DNA of 64,000 bases. Origin: Vibrio sp. JPW-9-11-11 (GTDB lineage: Bacteria; Pseudomonadota; Gammaproteobacteria; Enterobacterales; Vibrionaceae). Location: positions 682,001 through 746,000 of the forward strand of contig NZ_SZQJ01000005.1 of assembly GCF_013369335.1 (NCBI RefSeq), in the 5' to 3' direction. Positions 40,746 to 56,463 of this stretch are shown one piece after another. A model generated the notes under the pieces. It did no database searches. It had not been told where the DNA came from and saw only the letters and a list, made by a program, of their open reading frames with translations. The stretch's first letter is position 1, and each line of letters opens with the position of its first letter. The translations under genes were made by a program, and so were the position numbers.

Positions 40746-41048
40746 TTAGATGTAAATATCGACACCGAGCATCTGGGAAAGTTCATCACGTTTGGCTTGA
40801 TTGAGTACATCCATATACTCCTGCATGGCTTTGCGCCCACGCCCTTCGGGCAAGTCATACTGCACCTGCGCTTGATGCAGTTCAGACTCGCTCACATGAC
40901 GAATAGAATGGGCAACCGCGTTTGCCACCTTGCTGGGTTGGCTAACCGGTGTTTTATCTTGGGATTGATTGGCTTGATTCTTTTTACTGGCCTTGTTTGC
41001 GCGATTGGGGCCAGGAATCGAAGCAGGTAATCCGTTAATTGAAACCAT
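40746..41048 (-). CDS. Conserved small protein of unknown function
   Basis: This 100-residue protein lacks a signal peptide and membrane segments. The first half (residues 8-45) is polar, rich in Asn, Lys, Gln and Ser, and probably disordered. The second half has a helical region (SESELHQAQVQYDLPEGRGRKAMQEYM) and ends GVDIYI. It lies between tsaB and the Slp gene, 26 bases after tsaB, and so is probably in the same transcript. I do not recognise a family. Synteny suggests it is a real vibrio gene. Confidence 0.65.
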   Translation of the reverse strand: MVSINGLPASIPGPNRANKASKKNQANQSQDKTPVSQPSKVANAVAHSIRHVSESELHQAQVQYDLPEGRGRKAMQEYMDVLNQAKRDELSQMLGVDIYI

Positions 41049-41074
41049 ACTGTCCGCTTTTGGTTAAGGGTATA

Positions 41075-41776
41075 TTATTCACGACCCGGCAACTTTTTCC
41101 ACGCGACCGTATCACGCAGATAAACAGGGCTCGCTTGCTCGACATCGACCGTATTGCCATTAATAAACTCGACGCGAGCCAACTGGACGATGTCTTGTGC
41201 ATCAGGAAACAACACCTCACTCGGCTGAGTCTCAAATGCAACGCCTTCAAGCTCATCAGAATAGGCTTGCCAGCCAGTGCCCACTCGGTACCAAGATAGC
41301 GTATCAGCTTGACTGTTTTGTGCCACCAACTGAGGAGGCATCACACACTCTTCGTCTTGTGCCGCCCAACTGCCATCTTCTTGACGCACATAACGAGCCC
41401 AATACACTTCACTCATTCGCGCATCAATGGCTGTTGCGACCTGCTCTGCACCATGCAGACGGTATGCTCCTTGTGCCATCGCGGCTAACGTTGAGACGCC
41501 AATCATGGGTAAATCAGCACCAAACGCTAAACCTTGTGCAATACCAATGCCAATACGCACACCAGTGAAACTACCAGGGCCACGGCCAAAGGCTAATGCG
41601 TCAAGCTCAGCGAGCGTTAATCCTGCCTCTTTGAGTACTTCATCCACCATAGGTAGAACTTTTTTGGTATGGTCACGCGGCGCAACTTCGCTGCGCACAT
41701 AGACTTTGTCGTCGACTAAAAGCGCGACCGAACAGTTTTCGGTCGCCGTATCTAGAGCAAGAATCTTTGCACTCAT
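41075..41776 (-). CDS. tsaB: tRNA threonylcarbamoyladenosine factor TsaB
   Basis: This 233-residue protein of the TsaB/YeaZ family partners TsaD and TsaE in making the t6A37 modification of tRNAs that read ANN codons. It opens with [16 protein letters not shown] and has [15 protein letters not shown] near residue 70, typical of this ASKHA-fold protein, which lacks catalytic activity itself. The frame is open nine codons upstream, but the chosen ATG gives the usual vibrio N-terminus. It lies 26 bases after yoaA, the same order as in E. coli. Confidence 0.93.
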   Translation of the reverse strand: MSAKILALDTATENCSVALLVDDKVYVRSEVAPRDHTKKVLPMVDEVLKEAGLTLAELDALAFGRGPGSFTGVRIGIGIAQGLAFGADLPMIGVSTLAAMAQGAYRLHGAEQVATAIDARMSEVYWARYVRQEDGSWAAQDEECVMPPQLVAQNSQADTLSWYRVGTGWQAYSDELEGVAFETQPSEVLFPDAQDIVQLARVEFINGNTVDVEQASPVYLRDTVAWKKLPGRE

Positions 41777-41802
41777 TGGGATCTCTAATTTTTGATGGGT
41801 CA

Positions 41803-43710
41803 TTAATGTTCAAGGAATTCTTGTACCACAGCCAAATCTCTTGTGCGTGGTATCGGTGGCAAACTCGCCAAGAAAACACCGCCGTATTCACGGGTGACTA
41901 AACGGTTGTCACAAATGATCAACGCGCCTTTGTCCTTTTTATCACGAATCAGTCGCCCAACGCCTTGTTTTAAGGTGATCACAGCATCTGGGATCTGCAC
42001 TTGAGCGAATGGGTCGCCCCCTTTTAGCTGGCAATCTTCAATCCTTGCTTTGAGTAAAGGGTCGTCAGGCGCTGTAAACGGCAGTTTGTCGATGATAACA
42101 CAGCTAAGGGCGTCACCTCTAACATCGATCCCCTCCCAAAACGCTCCAGTCGCGACCAAGAGCGCATTGCCTAGCTCCATAAACTCTGCCAACGTTTTCT
42201 GTTTGCTGGTTTCACCTTGCATCAAAACCGGAATATTCAGTGTTTGACGAAAGCGTTCACCAAGCTCCTTCATCATGCTGTGAGAGGTACACAAAAAGAA
42301 ACAGCGCCCCTGGTTTTTCTCAATCACAGGGCTAAGCATGGACACAAGCTTATTGGCCATTCCTGGGTTATTGGGCTCGGGCAAATATCTAGGCACACAC
42401 AATCGCGCTTGGCTTTGATAGTCAAACGGACTCGGTAGTGACATTTGAGCTTGTGGCTTGAGTCCAAGACGCGAAGTAAAGTGACCAAAGTCATTGTTGA
42501 CCGCTAACGTTGCCGAGGTGAAAATCCACGCGCCTTGCTTGAGCTCAATCTGCTCATGAAACTTGTCTGCCACACTAAGCGGGGTAATATGCAGGCTAAA
42601 ATGCCTCGGCGTGGTGTCGTACCAGTACGAGTAACCGGTAATCGATACATCGCACACTCTATCTAGTCTTGCCTTGATGGTGTTTGCGCGCTCAAAGGCG
42701 CTATCGAGCAATTGACTACGGCCGAGCGCTAGTTTAAGCACTTCAATCACAAACTCTAGGGCTTCTTCAAGCCTGCGCAACTCACGTCCTATCGAGGGAG
42801 ACGTTAAAGCCTCGCGCCAGTTGCCGCGAAACCCTGGTTCACCAAGAACAATTCTCAGATCCATAGCGGTTTGCAGTAGCTTCTCACCTGCTTTTTGCAA
42901 CTGACGCATATCTTTCGCTTCGGTCCGATAGGCGATCTCAATGTCTTTGCTTAGCTCTTGTATTTGACGACTCGACAGCGACTGACCAAAGTATTGACTG
43001 GCAATGTCGGGGAGCTGGTGGGCCTCATCAAAAATGAACACTTCGGCTTCTGGAATTAACTCACCAAAACCGGTCTCTTTTATCGCTAAATCGGCCAAAA
43101 ATAAGTGGTGGTTAACCACGACGACGTCTGCGTCCATGGCCTTTTTCCGCGCTTTTAGCACGAAGCAATCTTGATAACTGGGACACTCTTTACCCAAGCA
43201 ATTATCATTAGTAGAGGTGATGGTGGGAATAACCGGGCTGTCTTCAGCAATCGCATCGCACTCGCCCAAGTCACCGCTTTTGGTTTCAGACACCCAACTC
43301 CGTACTTTAACTAGTTGACTCAATAACGTTGGATCAGCGCTCTGATTATGGCTCTCAACCATCTGGCGACTCAACCTATCCAAACACAAGTAGTTAGCTC
43401 GCCCCTTGAGCAATGCGACCTGACCATAAAAGCCTAGCGCGTCAGTCATCAAAGGTAAGTCGCGATGAAACAATTGCTCTTGTAGGTTTTTCGACCCGGT
43501 ACTAATGATTATTTTTTTGCCACTAAGTAGCGCTGGCACTAGGTAAGCAAATGTTTTTCCGGTTCCGGTTCCGGCCTCGACAACGACTTGGGTCTGCTCT
43601 TTAATCGCTTTGGCGACCGATTCTGCCATATCGACTTGCGCCTGACGCGGCTGGAAACCTGCAATGGCTTTGCCCAGCGCGCCTTGCGCTGAAAAGGTCT
43701 TTGAGATCAT
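41803..43710 (-). CDS. yoaA: ATP-dependent DNA helicase YoaA (DinG/XPD family)
   Basis: This 635-residue superfamily 2 iron-sulfur helicase has the Walker A motif [14 protein letters not shown] near residues 42-55, FDEAHQLPD near 228, a cysteine cluster in [12 protein letters not shown] (about 168-179) with a fourth Cys earlier (YLCLDRL), and GVGRLIRD near 587. Its length and place beside tsaB match YoaA (636 residues) rather than DinG. In E. coli, YoaA works with the HolC subunit in repair of replication forks. It is the first gene of the leftward yoaA-tsaB run. No LexA box was seen upstream. Confidence 0.9.
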   Translation of the reverse strand: MISKTFSAQGALGKAIAGFQPRQAQVDMAESVAKAIKEQTQVVVEAGTGTGKTFAYLVPALLSGKKIIISTGSKNLQEQLFHRDLPLMTDALGFYGQVALLKGRANYLCLDRLSRQMVESHNQSADPTLLSQLVKVRSWVSETKSGDLGECDAIAEDSPVIPTITSTNDNCLGKECPSYQDCFVLKARKKAMDADVVVVNHHLFLADLAIKETGFGELIPEAEVFIFDEAHQLPDIASQYFGQSLSSRQIQELSKDIEIAYRTEAKDMRQLQKAGEKLLQTAMDLRIVLGEPGFRGNWREALTSPSIGRELRRLEEALEFVIEVLKLALGRSQLLDSAFERANTIKARLDRVCDVSITGYSYWYDTTPRHFSLHITPLSVADKFHEQIELKQGAWIFTSATLAVNNDFGHFTSRLGLKPQAQMSLPSPFDYQSQARLCVPRYLPEPNNPGMANKLVSMLSPVIEKNQGRCFFLCTSHSMMKELGERFRQTLNIPVLMQGETSKQKTLAEFMELGNALLVATGAFWEGIDVRGDALSCVIIDKLPFTAPDDPLLKARIEDCQLKGGDPFAQVQIPDAVITLKQGVGRLIRDKKDKGALIICDNRLVTREYGGVFLASLPPIPRTRDLAVVQEFLEH

Positions 43711-43758
43711 GGGGCTGTATAAGTTGGGACAAGAAAGGGGTAATTATGGCAGTTTTCA

Positions 43759-43793
43759 CACAGCGGCGCGAATAGGATTTTCGCGCCGCTGTG
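43759..43793. repeat. 14-base-pair perfect palindrome upstream of yoaA
   Basis: CACAGCGGCGCGAA (43759-43772) and its exact complement (43780-43793) flank a seven-base spacer. The stem is very GC-rich for this region and lacks a T-run on either side. It sits between the small gene at 43804 and yoaA. It would form a strong hairpin in the leader of yoaA or the 3' end of the upstream message. Confidence 0.75.
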
Positions 43794-43803
43794 AGCGAAG
43801 AGG

Positions 43804-44007
43804 TTAACGTTTATTGAGATACCGGTTGAGCCAAGCGGGGCCTGAGAAACCGTCTTGATCCGTGTCTGTCATCGCGCGAGCGGCTTCACTAGGAGACGCT
43901 TTGTTCTCCCACATTTGATCGAGAATGTCCTCATCTAATTCTTTGCCACCAGTGAGAGCGCTCACACGCTCACCATATAACTTACGGGCTAATAGCTCTT
44001 TATCCAT
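43804..44007 (-). CDS. Small acidic protein of unknown function
   Basis: This 67-residue soluble protein begins MDKELLARKLYGERV and ends LNRYLNKR. It has a mixed charge pattern and no membrane segment or signal peptide. The frame is open three codons further up at GTG, but AGGTGG (44013-44018) lies five bases before the chosen ATG, so this start is preferred. I do not recognise the family. It lies upstream of yoaA across a 14-base-pair palindrome and is divergent from purU. Confidence 0.6.
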   Translation of the reverse strand: MDKELLARKLYGERVSALTGGKELDEDILDQMWENKASPSEAARAMTDTDQDGFSGPAWLNRYLNKR

Positions 44008-44016
44008 AAATACCAC

Positions 44017-44205
44017 CTAGAAACACGCTAAACAGAGCAACAACTTCAATCAAATCGCTGAGCCAAACGGTTAACTCAGATTATTTGTTGAAACCATTTC
44101 AATATTAGTTTAATTGTAGCTTCAATAATGCGGGTGAGCTCACCGTTCGGGTTACCCCAAAAAATTCATCATACGAAAAAAATAATTCACGGAAGTTTTA
44201 ATAAA
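44017..44205 (+). promoter_or_regulatory. purU upstream region
   Basis: This 189-base spacer holds the divergent promoters of the small gene and purU. It contains the perfect 12-base palindrome GGTGAGCTCACC at 44133-44144. An in-frame ATG at 44128 would extend PurU by 26 residues, but it has no ribosome site. Confidence 0.4.
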
Positions 44206-45039
44206 ATGGAAAAGAAAACACTATTGACACACTGTACAGACGCACCGGGATTGATTTCAAAGATCACCAACATCTGTTACAAACACCAACTCAACATCAT
44301 CCACAACAACGAGTTTGTCGACAACACCAGTGGCCATTTCTTCATGCGCACCGAGCTAGAAGGCTACTTCAACGATGACACATTACTTGCCGACTTAGAT
44401 CAAGCGTTACCGCAAGGCGCCAAGCGCACACTCAAAGGGTCTGACCGTAAACGAATCGTTATCTTAGTCACCAAAGAAGCCCACTGTTTAGGCGATATAC
44501 TGATGAAGAACTATGACGGCAGTCTAGATGTTGAGATCGCAGCCGTGGTGGGCAACTACGACACCTTGCAAAGCCTGACCGAAAGGTTTGATATTCCTTA
44601 CCATCATGTGTCACATGAAGGACTCAATCGTGAGGAGCACGAAAAAGAGATGCTCAAAGTGATTGACCAATATCAAGCAGACTACCTGGTACTTGCGAAG
44701 TACATGCGCGTACTAACACCTTCTTTTGTCGAGAAATATCACCATAAGATCATCAACATTCACCACAGTTTCCTACCTGCATTTATCGGTGCCAAACCGT
44801 ATCAACAAGCGTATGAACGTGGCGTCAAAATCATCGGCGCAACCGCCCATTTCGTGACCAACGATCTCGACGAAGGCCCGATCATCAAACAAGATGTGAT
44901 TCCTGTAGACCACAACTTTAGCGCCCAAGATATGGCGCAAGCAGGACGCGATGTCGAGAAGAACGTGCTCAGTAAAGCGCTCAACAAAGTACTCAATGAC
45001 CATGTATTTGTTTACGGGAACAAGACCGTCATTCTCTAA
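44206..45039 (+). CDS. purU: Formyltetrahydrofolate deformylase
   Basis: This 277-residue enzyme hydrolyses 10-formyl-tetrahydrofolate to formate and tetrahydrofolate, supplying formate for PurT and balancing one-carbon pools. An N-terminal ACT domain (LLTHCTDAPGLISKI, about residues 6-80) precedes the formyltransferase-like domain. The catalytic segment NIHHSFLPAFIGAKPY is near residues 184-199, and DEGPIIKQD near 225. The upstream in-frame ATG is rejected: ACGGAAG at about 44189 supports this start, and the length fits E. coli PurU (280). Confidence 0.92.
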   Translation: MEKKTLLTHCTDAPGLISKITNICYKHQLNIIHNNEFVDNTSGHFFMRTELEGYFNDDTLLADLDQALPQGAKRTLKGSDRKRIVILVTKEAHCLGDILMKNYDGSLDVEIAAVVGNYDTLQSLTERFDIPYHHVSHEGLNREEHEKEMLKVIDQYQADYLVLAKYMRVLTPSFVEKYHHKIINIHHSFLPAFIGAKPYQQAYERGVKIIGATAHFVTNDLDEGPIIKQDVIPVDHNFSAQDMAQAGRDVEKNVLSKALNKVLNDHVFVYGNKTVIL

Positions 45040-45050
45040 TCGCATCGATT

Positions 45051-45077
45051 AAAAAGGCCTCCACGTTGGAGGCCTTT
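45051..45077. terminator. Terminator between convergent purU and fadH
   Basis: AAAGGCCTCCA (45053-45063) and TGGAGGCCTTT (45067-45077) form an 11-base-pair stem. A runs upstream give a U-run for the leftward fadH transcript, with a shorter T-run rightward. Confidence 0.88.
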
Positions 45078-45094
45078 GTTTCATTTCCATGTGG

Positions 45095-47149
<2,055 letters not shown>

Positions 47150-47166
47150 TCAACGTAATTAAAAAT

Positions 47167-47215
47167 CAAACAACCGTTTACATTTTTGTAACACCGATCA
47201 ATCTCCGGTTGTTTG
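47167..47215. repeat. Nested dyad between fadH and sppA
   Basis: CAAACAACCG (47167-47176) and its exact complement CGGTTGTTTG (47206-47215) enclose 29 bases, and inside them TTACA-TTTT-TGTAA forms a second dyad. It lies between divergent fadH and sppA, about 94 bases before sppA. It may be an operator or, if transcribed, a hairpin. There is no T-run. Confidence 0.6.
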
Positions 47216-47308
47216 GGTATACGAGTTTAAGTAGGATGTAACTTATCTGAATTTATAAGGTCTTACAGCGAATAAGCCTTTAACTGCGGCAAACGCAGCG
47301 GAGACACA

Positions 47309-49159
47309 ATGAAAAATATGTTTAAGTTTATCGGCATGCTGTTCAAAGGAGTTTGGAAACTACTCTCCTTTATCCGTGTGGCGCTCGTCAATTTGGTTTT
47401 TCTGGCGAGTATCGCCGCTATCTACTTTATCTACACCAGTGCCGATACGCCGGTGCCTACCGTGTCAACTAAATCGGCGCTTATTCTCAATATCACAGGT
47501 CCGATTGTCGAGCAGTCGAGTTATGTGAATCCGATGGACTCTGTCACCGGGTCGCTATTTGGTCAAGACTTACCAAAAGAGAACGTTTTGTTCGATATCG
47601 TCGACACCATTCGTCACGCTAAACAAGACGACAACATCAGCGGTATTGTCTTAGCGCTGCGAGATATGCCCGAGACCAACCTAACTAAGCTGCGTTATAT
47701 CGCCAAAGCGCTGAACGAGTTTAAGGCGACGGGTAAGCCTATCTACGCGCTTGGTGATATGTACAACCAGAGTCAGTATTATCTCGCAAGTTACGCCGAC
47801 AAAATCTACTTAGCGCCCGATGGTGCCGTGATGCTCAAAGGGTATAGTGCGTACTCTCTCTATTACAAAACCTTGCTAGAAAACTTAGACGTCAATACGC
47901 ACGTATTCCGTGTCGGCACATACAAGTCTGCGATTGAGCCTTTTGTGCGTGACGATATGTCGAACGCCGCTAAAGAGTCTGCCTCACGCTGGTTAGGACA
48001 ATTGTGGGGCGCATACATCGACGACGTAGCCGCCAATAGACAGCTGCAACCTGACGCCTTAACGCCCGACATGGATGAGTTCCTCACTCTACTGAAACAA
48101 AACAACGGCGATTTAGCCGCCCTATCGCTCAATGTCGGCCTTGTCGATGCGCTCGCGACGCGCCAGCAAGTCCGCAAAGAGCTGGTTGAAGTGTTTGGCA
48201 GTAATGGCGAAGACAGTTACAACTACGTCGATTACTACGAATATCAAACTACCATGGTGCCAAAACTGAAACTCGCCAGTGATGATATCGCTGTCGTGGT
48301 CGCCAGTGGTGCGATCATGGATGGCTCTCAGCCACGTGGGACTGTGGGTGGCGATACGGTGGCCGCTTTGCTGCGCCAAGCACGCACCGACAATAACGTC
48401 AAAGCGGTCGTTCTCAGAGTCGATAGCCCTGGCGGCAGCGCGTTTGCTTCAGAAGTAATTCGCAATGAAATCGATGCGTTGAAAGCAGCAGGCAAACCCG
48501 TGGTCGCCTCCATGTCTAGCTTGGCGGCCTCCGGCGGTTACTGGATTTCGATGAGCGCTGATAGCATCGTCGCGCAGCCAACAACCTTAACTGGCTCGAT
48601 TGGTATCTTCAGTGTGATCACGACGTTTGAAAAAGGATTAAATAAACTCGGGATCTACACCGATGGTGTCGGCACCTCGCCATTCTCAGACGTCGGCCTG
48701 ACCACAGGCCTATCAGAAGGCGCCTCGCAAGCGTTTCAAATGGGGATTGAGCACGGTTACCAACGCTTTATTAGCTTAGTCGGTCAATCGCGAAATATGT
48801 CTTTAGACCAAGTTGACGACGTTGCACAAGGCCGTGTTTGGACCGGACAAGACGCGCTGAAGTTTGGCCTGGTCGACAAGATTGGAGATTTTGACGACGC
48901 CGTATCCCTCGCTGCAGAGCTTGCCAGCCTTGAAGACTATAACTTGTACTGGGTTGAAGAGCCGCTGTCGCCTGCACAGCAGTTTATCCAAGACTTTATC
49001 AATCAAGTTCAGGTCAAGCTTGGGGTGGACGTTAGCTCGTACCTACCTCCTTCGCTGGCGCCACTGGCGCATCAAGTTCTGGCTGATGCCGACCTATTGC
49101 AAAGCTTTAACGACCCTAAAGGCCATTATGCCTTTTGTCTCAACTGCCAAATGCAATAG
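47309..49159 (+). CDS. sppA: Signal peptide peptidase SppA (protease IV), 67-kDa type
   Basis: This 616-residue S49 peptidase has an N-terminal membrane segment (about residues 20-45) and two tandem peptidase-like domains. The general-base lysine is in VGTYKSAIEPF near residue 211 and the nucleophile serine in SLAASGGYWIS near 411, the split-site arrangement of E. coli SppA. It degrades cleaved signal peptides in the inner membrane. GGAG precedes the ATG. A terminator follows, and ansA is next, as in E. coli. Confidence 0.94.
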   Translation: MKNMFKFIGMLFKGVWKLLSFIRVALVNLVFLASIAAIYFIYTSADTPVPTVSTKSALILNITGPIVEQSSYVNPMDSVTGSLFGQDLPKENVLFDIVDTIRHAKQDDNISGIVLALRDMPETNLTKLRYIAKALNEFKATGKPIYALGDMYNQSQYYLASYADKIYLAPDGAVMLKGYSAYSLYYKTLLENLDVNTHVFRVGTYKSAIEPFVRDDMSNAAKESASRWLGQLWGAYIDDVAANRQLQPDALTPDMDEFLTLLKQNNGDLAALSLNVGLVDALATRQQVRKELVEVFGSNGEDSYNYVDYYEYQTTMVPKLKLASDDIAVVVASGAIMDGSQPRGTVGGDTVAALLRQARTDNNVKAVVLRVDSPGGSAFASEVIRNEIDALKAAGKPVVASMSSLAASGGYWISMSADSIVAQPTTLTGSIGIFSVITTFEKGLNKLGIYTDGVGTSPFSDVGLTTGLSEGASQAFQMGIEHGYQRFISLVGQSRNMSLDQVDDVAQGRVWTGQDALKFGLVDKIGDFDDAVSLAAELASLEDYNLYWVEEPLSPAQQFIQDFINQVQVKLGVDVSSYLPPSLAPLAHQVLADADLLQSFNDPKGHYAFCLNCQMQ

Positions 49160-49207
49160 TCGTACTTAAATTCAGCGCTTAGCGCTTATGTTAAGTGACA
49201 AATACGA

Positions 49208-49238
49208 GGGGGGATTCCTGTGCGAGATCCCCCTTTTT
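49208..49238 (+). terminator. Intrinsic terminator of sppA
   Basis: GGGGGAT (49209-49215) and ATCCCCC (49227-49233) form a stem followed by five T. Confidence 0.85.
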
Positions 49239-49302
49239 ATTGGCTTCGATTAAGCTATAATCCCTCGCTCTGTTCCCCCTACACAACAACTGGTTTCAAG
49301 CA

Positions 49303-50319
49303 ATGGCAAGAAAACATATTTATATCGCCTACACAGGCGGTACCATTGGGATGCAAAAATCCCATGATCACGGCTATGTTCCAGTCGCTGGCTTCATGGA
49401 AAAACAGCTCGCGAGCATGCCAGAGTTCCATCGGCCGGAAATGCCGGAATTTACCATTCATGAGTACGATCCTCTGATCGACTCGTCCGATATGACACCC
49501 GCCGATTGGCAGCAAATTGCTGATGACATTCGTGATAATTACCACAACTACGACGGTTTCGTTATCTTGCATGGCACCGATACCATGGCTTACACCGCCT
49601 CTGCTCTGTCATTTATGCTGGAGAACCTCGGTAAACCGGTCATTGTAACTGGCTCACAAATTCCTCTTGCCGAGCTGCGCTCGGATGGCCAAGCCAATTT
49701 ACTCAATGCCCTACATATTGCCGCTAATTACCCCATTAACGAAGTGACGCTGTTCTTCAACAATAAGTTAATGCGCGGTAACCGCAGCACTAAATCGCAC
49801 GCCGATGGTTTTAACGCTTTTACTTCGCCAAACCTACCGCCACTGCTGGAAGCAGGCATCAACATCCAAATTAGCAGCGATGTGCGAGTAGACGAAAAAC
49901 CACAAGGCGAGTTCAAAGTGCACGACATCACACCACAACCGATTGGTGTGATCACCATGTACCCTGGCATTTCGCATGAAGTGATTCGTAACACCTTACT
50001 GCAACCCGTCAACGCCATGATTCTATTGACCTTTGGCGTGGGCAATGCCCCGCAAAACCCAGAACTGTTGGCGCATCTAAAAGATGCATCACAGCGGGGT
50101 GTGATTGTAGTTAACCTGACTCAGTGCTTGGCCGGAAAAGTCAATATGGGTGGCTACGCTACCGGCTGTGCATTAGCCGAAGCTGGGGTAATCAGCGGTT
50201 ACGATATGACGCCTGAAGCGGCGCTGGCCAAACTGCATTATTTGCTCAGCCAAGGCTTAAGCTATGAGCAAGTAAAAGTAAAAATGCAGCAAGTGTTGCG
50301 CGGTGAGATGAGCATTTAA
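49303..50319 (+). CDS. ansA: L-asparaginase I (cytoplasmic)
   Basis: This 338-residue asparaginase hydrolyses L-asparagine to aspartate and ammonia. The first catalytic threonine is in YTGGTIGMQ near residue 14, and the second in HGTDTMAYTASA near 91. SQIPLAELRSDGQANLLNA follows. It lacks a signal peptide, and its length equals E. coli AnsA, so it is the cytoplasmic low-affinity type. It follows sppA after a terminator, so it probably has its own promoter. The ribosome site is weak. Confidence 0.93.
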   Translation: MARKHIYIAYTGGTIGMQKSHDHGYVPVAGFMEKQLASMPEFHRPEMPEFTIHEYDPLIDSSDMTPADWQQIADDIRDNYHNYDGFVILHGTDTMAYTASALSFMLENLGKPVIVTGSQIPLAELRSDGQANLLNALHIAANYPINEVTLFFNNKLMRGNRSTKSHADGFNAFTSPNLPPLLEAGINIQISSDVRVDEKPQGEFKVHDITPQPIGVITMYPGISHEVIRNTLLQPVNAMILLTFGVGNAPQNPELLAHLKDASQRGVIVVNLTQCLAGKVNMGGYATGCALAEAGVISGYDMTPEAALAKLHYLLSQGLSYEQVKVKMQQVLRGEMSI

Positions 50320-50372
50320 AACCTGCAGTTAGCTAGAGAGGAACCTCTCAACCACTAGACGCGATTCAATGA

Positions 50373-50396
50373 GGCGGCCAAGTTGGCCGCCTTTTT

Positions 50397-50398
<2 letters not shown>
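50373..50398 (+). terminator. Intrinsic terminator of ansA
   Basis: GGCGGCCA and TGGCCGCC form a GC-rich stem (50373-50391) followed by seven T. It ends against the stop codon of the convergent aminopeptidase gene. Confidence 0.9.
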
Positions 50399-52086
<1,688 letters not shown>

Positions 52087-53523
52087 TTAGTTTCTTGTCG
52101 CGCTGAGCTCTACACCTGAAAAGCTATTGTAGGCTCTCAACATAATGTACAAGTCTTGATTTGAGGCTATTGCGGTGCAGGATTCATTGTTACCTGAACG
52201 ATACGGTCGGCAATCGAACTCGCCCGTTGTCGGCTGTGAACCAGAACGAACATATAAATCCGCATCCCCCGCACCTGAGCTTATGGAGACCGTAATCGGC
52301 GTGCTTCTATGTTCCGCTTTCAAAACCAGCATGGTCTGTTCGCCTTTAGCGAGCGATAAATCACTTATCGTTTGACCTGGGGTTAGCTCTTGAATCGCTG
52401 GCGGCGTTTGATCTATAGACCCGTCAGGTAAAGTGTTATTAAAGAACGTCGCGACTTGTGGCCAGATTTTACTGATTTTTACCCCTTGATTTTCGCAGCC
52501 GCCGAAGTGATGCAGTGCAATCGCTTTGTTGTCGGAGGTATTAAGCACCGGCGAGCCAGAAGAGCCGCCTATCGTGTCACACAAATAACCAGTGTCTGTA
52601 TTTGAGCCACGGCCATTCGCTGAAGCGACATCAATTTGACATAACCCAGAGCCATTTTTGTCACTTTCAATCGCCAGCTCTTTAGGGTTACCCGCACCAT
52701 GTTGAGGAATATAAATACCCTGCCCATATACCGGTTCGCTTGCATCAAGCCCCAAATAACCAAATGACTCTATCTTTCCAAAGTCATCAACTGAGAAGAG
52801 TGTGTAGTCGAGGGTATAGTCAGTACTAAACAGCTCATTGCCCATCACCTTAACCGTGGCCGACAGTGAACCATTGCAGGTGCTACGCTGATAGTTGAAC
52901 CATACTTCGGTCTGCTTTAATTCTGATTCAGTACTCACACAGTGATTATTGGTAAACAGCTTGTTGTCCGGACCTACACGCCAAGCTGTACATAAGCTTC
53001 GGCCGTTAATCAGCAACCTAGCAACAGGGCTTGACCAAGCCACTTTCTCTGGGTAGGAATCTTGCCAACATGCTACGTCCTTGCGCTCATTGATGCCACA
53101 TGTAGAGAGCGACGAGACGCTATCCTCAAACACAGCGCTATCTTCATCTCCTGCGGTGTAAAAATCTATGTGGAACCGCCCTATTTCACCTTTTGAGTTC
53201 GGCGTAAGTTCAATATCGACACTCTCACCAAATATTGATTGCGCGTACCAATTGGTCTGGCTTTCTGTATAGATCACGCTTTCATGCCCATCTGCAGAGC
53301 GTAATGTTAAAGCGCTGCCTTTGGGTAACACCAGTGATGCAAAATGAAGCTTAATGAACTGAGCGCCTTTATACTCGACACGGTGTGTTGAACGCTCAGA
53401 CTGTATCGACGACAAGTCAACTTTCACTTCCTTTGCAATAACAGGAAGCTGAGTTTGTGAGTAGGCAACGGGTGTTAAGAGAAAAATTGAAGCCAAGCCA
53501 ATATAACGTAGTAAGTTTTTCAT
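52087..53523 (-). CDS. Secreted trypsin-like serine protease with PPC domain
   Basis: This 478-residue exported protease has a signal peptide (MKNLLRYIGLASIFLLTPVAYS) and an N-terminal beta-rich region (about 23-130). A chymotrypsin-fold domain of the lysyl-endopeptidase type covers about 140-360. The triad is visible as His in TNNHC (about 205), Asp in TLDYTLF (about 245) and Ser in GGSSGSP (about 318). A C-terminal PPC domain (about 385-478) is closely similar to that of the adjacent aminopeptidase. Cleavage preference cannot be read with confidence. It is probably secreted by type II secretion. Confidence 0.82.
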   Translation of the reverse strand: MKNLLRYIGLASIFLLTPVAYSQTQLPVIAKEVKVDLSSIQSERSTHRVEYKGAQFIKLHFASLVLPKGSALTLRSADGHESVIYTESQTNWYAQSIFGESVDIELTPNSKGEIGRFHIDFYTAGDEDSAVFEDSVSSLSTCGINERKDVACWQDSYPEKVAWSSPVARLLINGRSLCTAWRVGPDNKLFTNNHCVSTESELKQTEVWFNYQRSTCNGSLSATVKVMGNELFSTDYTLDYTLFSVDDFGKIESFGYLGLDASEPVYGQGIYIPQHGAGNPKELAIESDKNGSGLCQIDVASANGRGSNTDTGYLCDTIGGSSGSPVLNTSDNKAIALHHFGGCENQGVKISKIWPQVATFFNNTLPDGSIDQTPPAIQELTPGQTISDLSLAKGEQTMLVLKAEHRSTPITVSISSGAGDADLYVRSGSQPTTGEFDCRPYRSGNNESCTAIASNQDLYIMLRAYNSFSGVELSATRN

Positions 53524-53654
53524 TGTGTTTCCTTTTGTAATTAAGGTTCCATAAAAACTTACGCACTAAACACAAATATGCAAACAAGTTCATATCAGTG
53601 TTTGAGTAAAGCATTCTTGACAGGGCGTGAACTGTTCTATTAAATCAATAAGTT

Positions 53655-53685
53655 AAAAAAAAGGCGACTCGTTGAGTCGCCTTTT
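53655..53685 (-). terminator. Intrinsic terminator of serS
   Basis: AAGGCGACTC and GAGTCGCCTT form a stem with a GTT loop (53661-53683). A run of A upstream gives a long U-tract for the leftward transcript. Confidence 0.92.
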
Positions 53686-53711
53686 ATCTATGCTTCAAAC
53701 ACGCGATTCGA

Positions 53712-56461
<2,750 letters not shown>

Positions 56462-56463
56462 TT

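Noticed and set aside
43711..43758. LexA box upstream of yoaA
   Set aside because: A CTGTATAA sequence is present but no correctly spaced ACAG follows.
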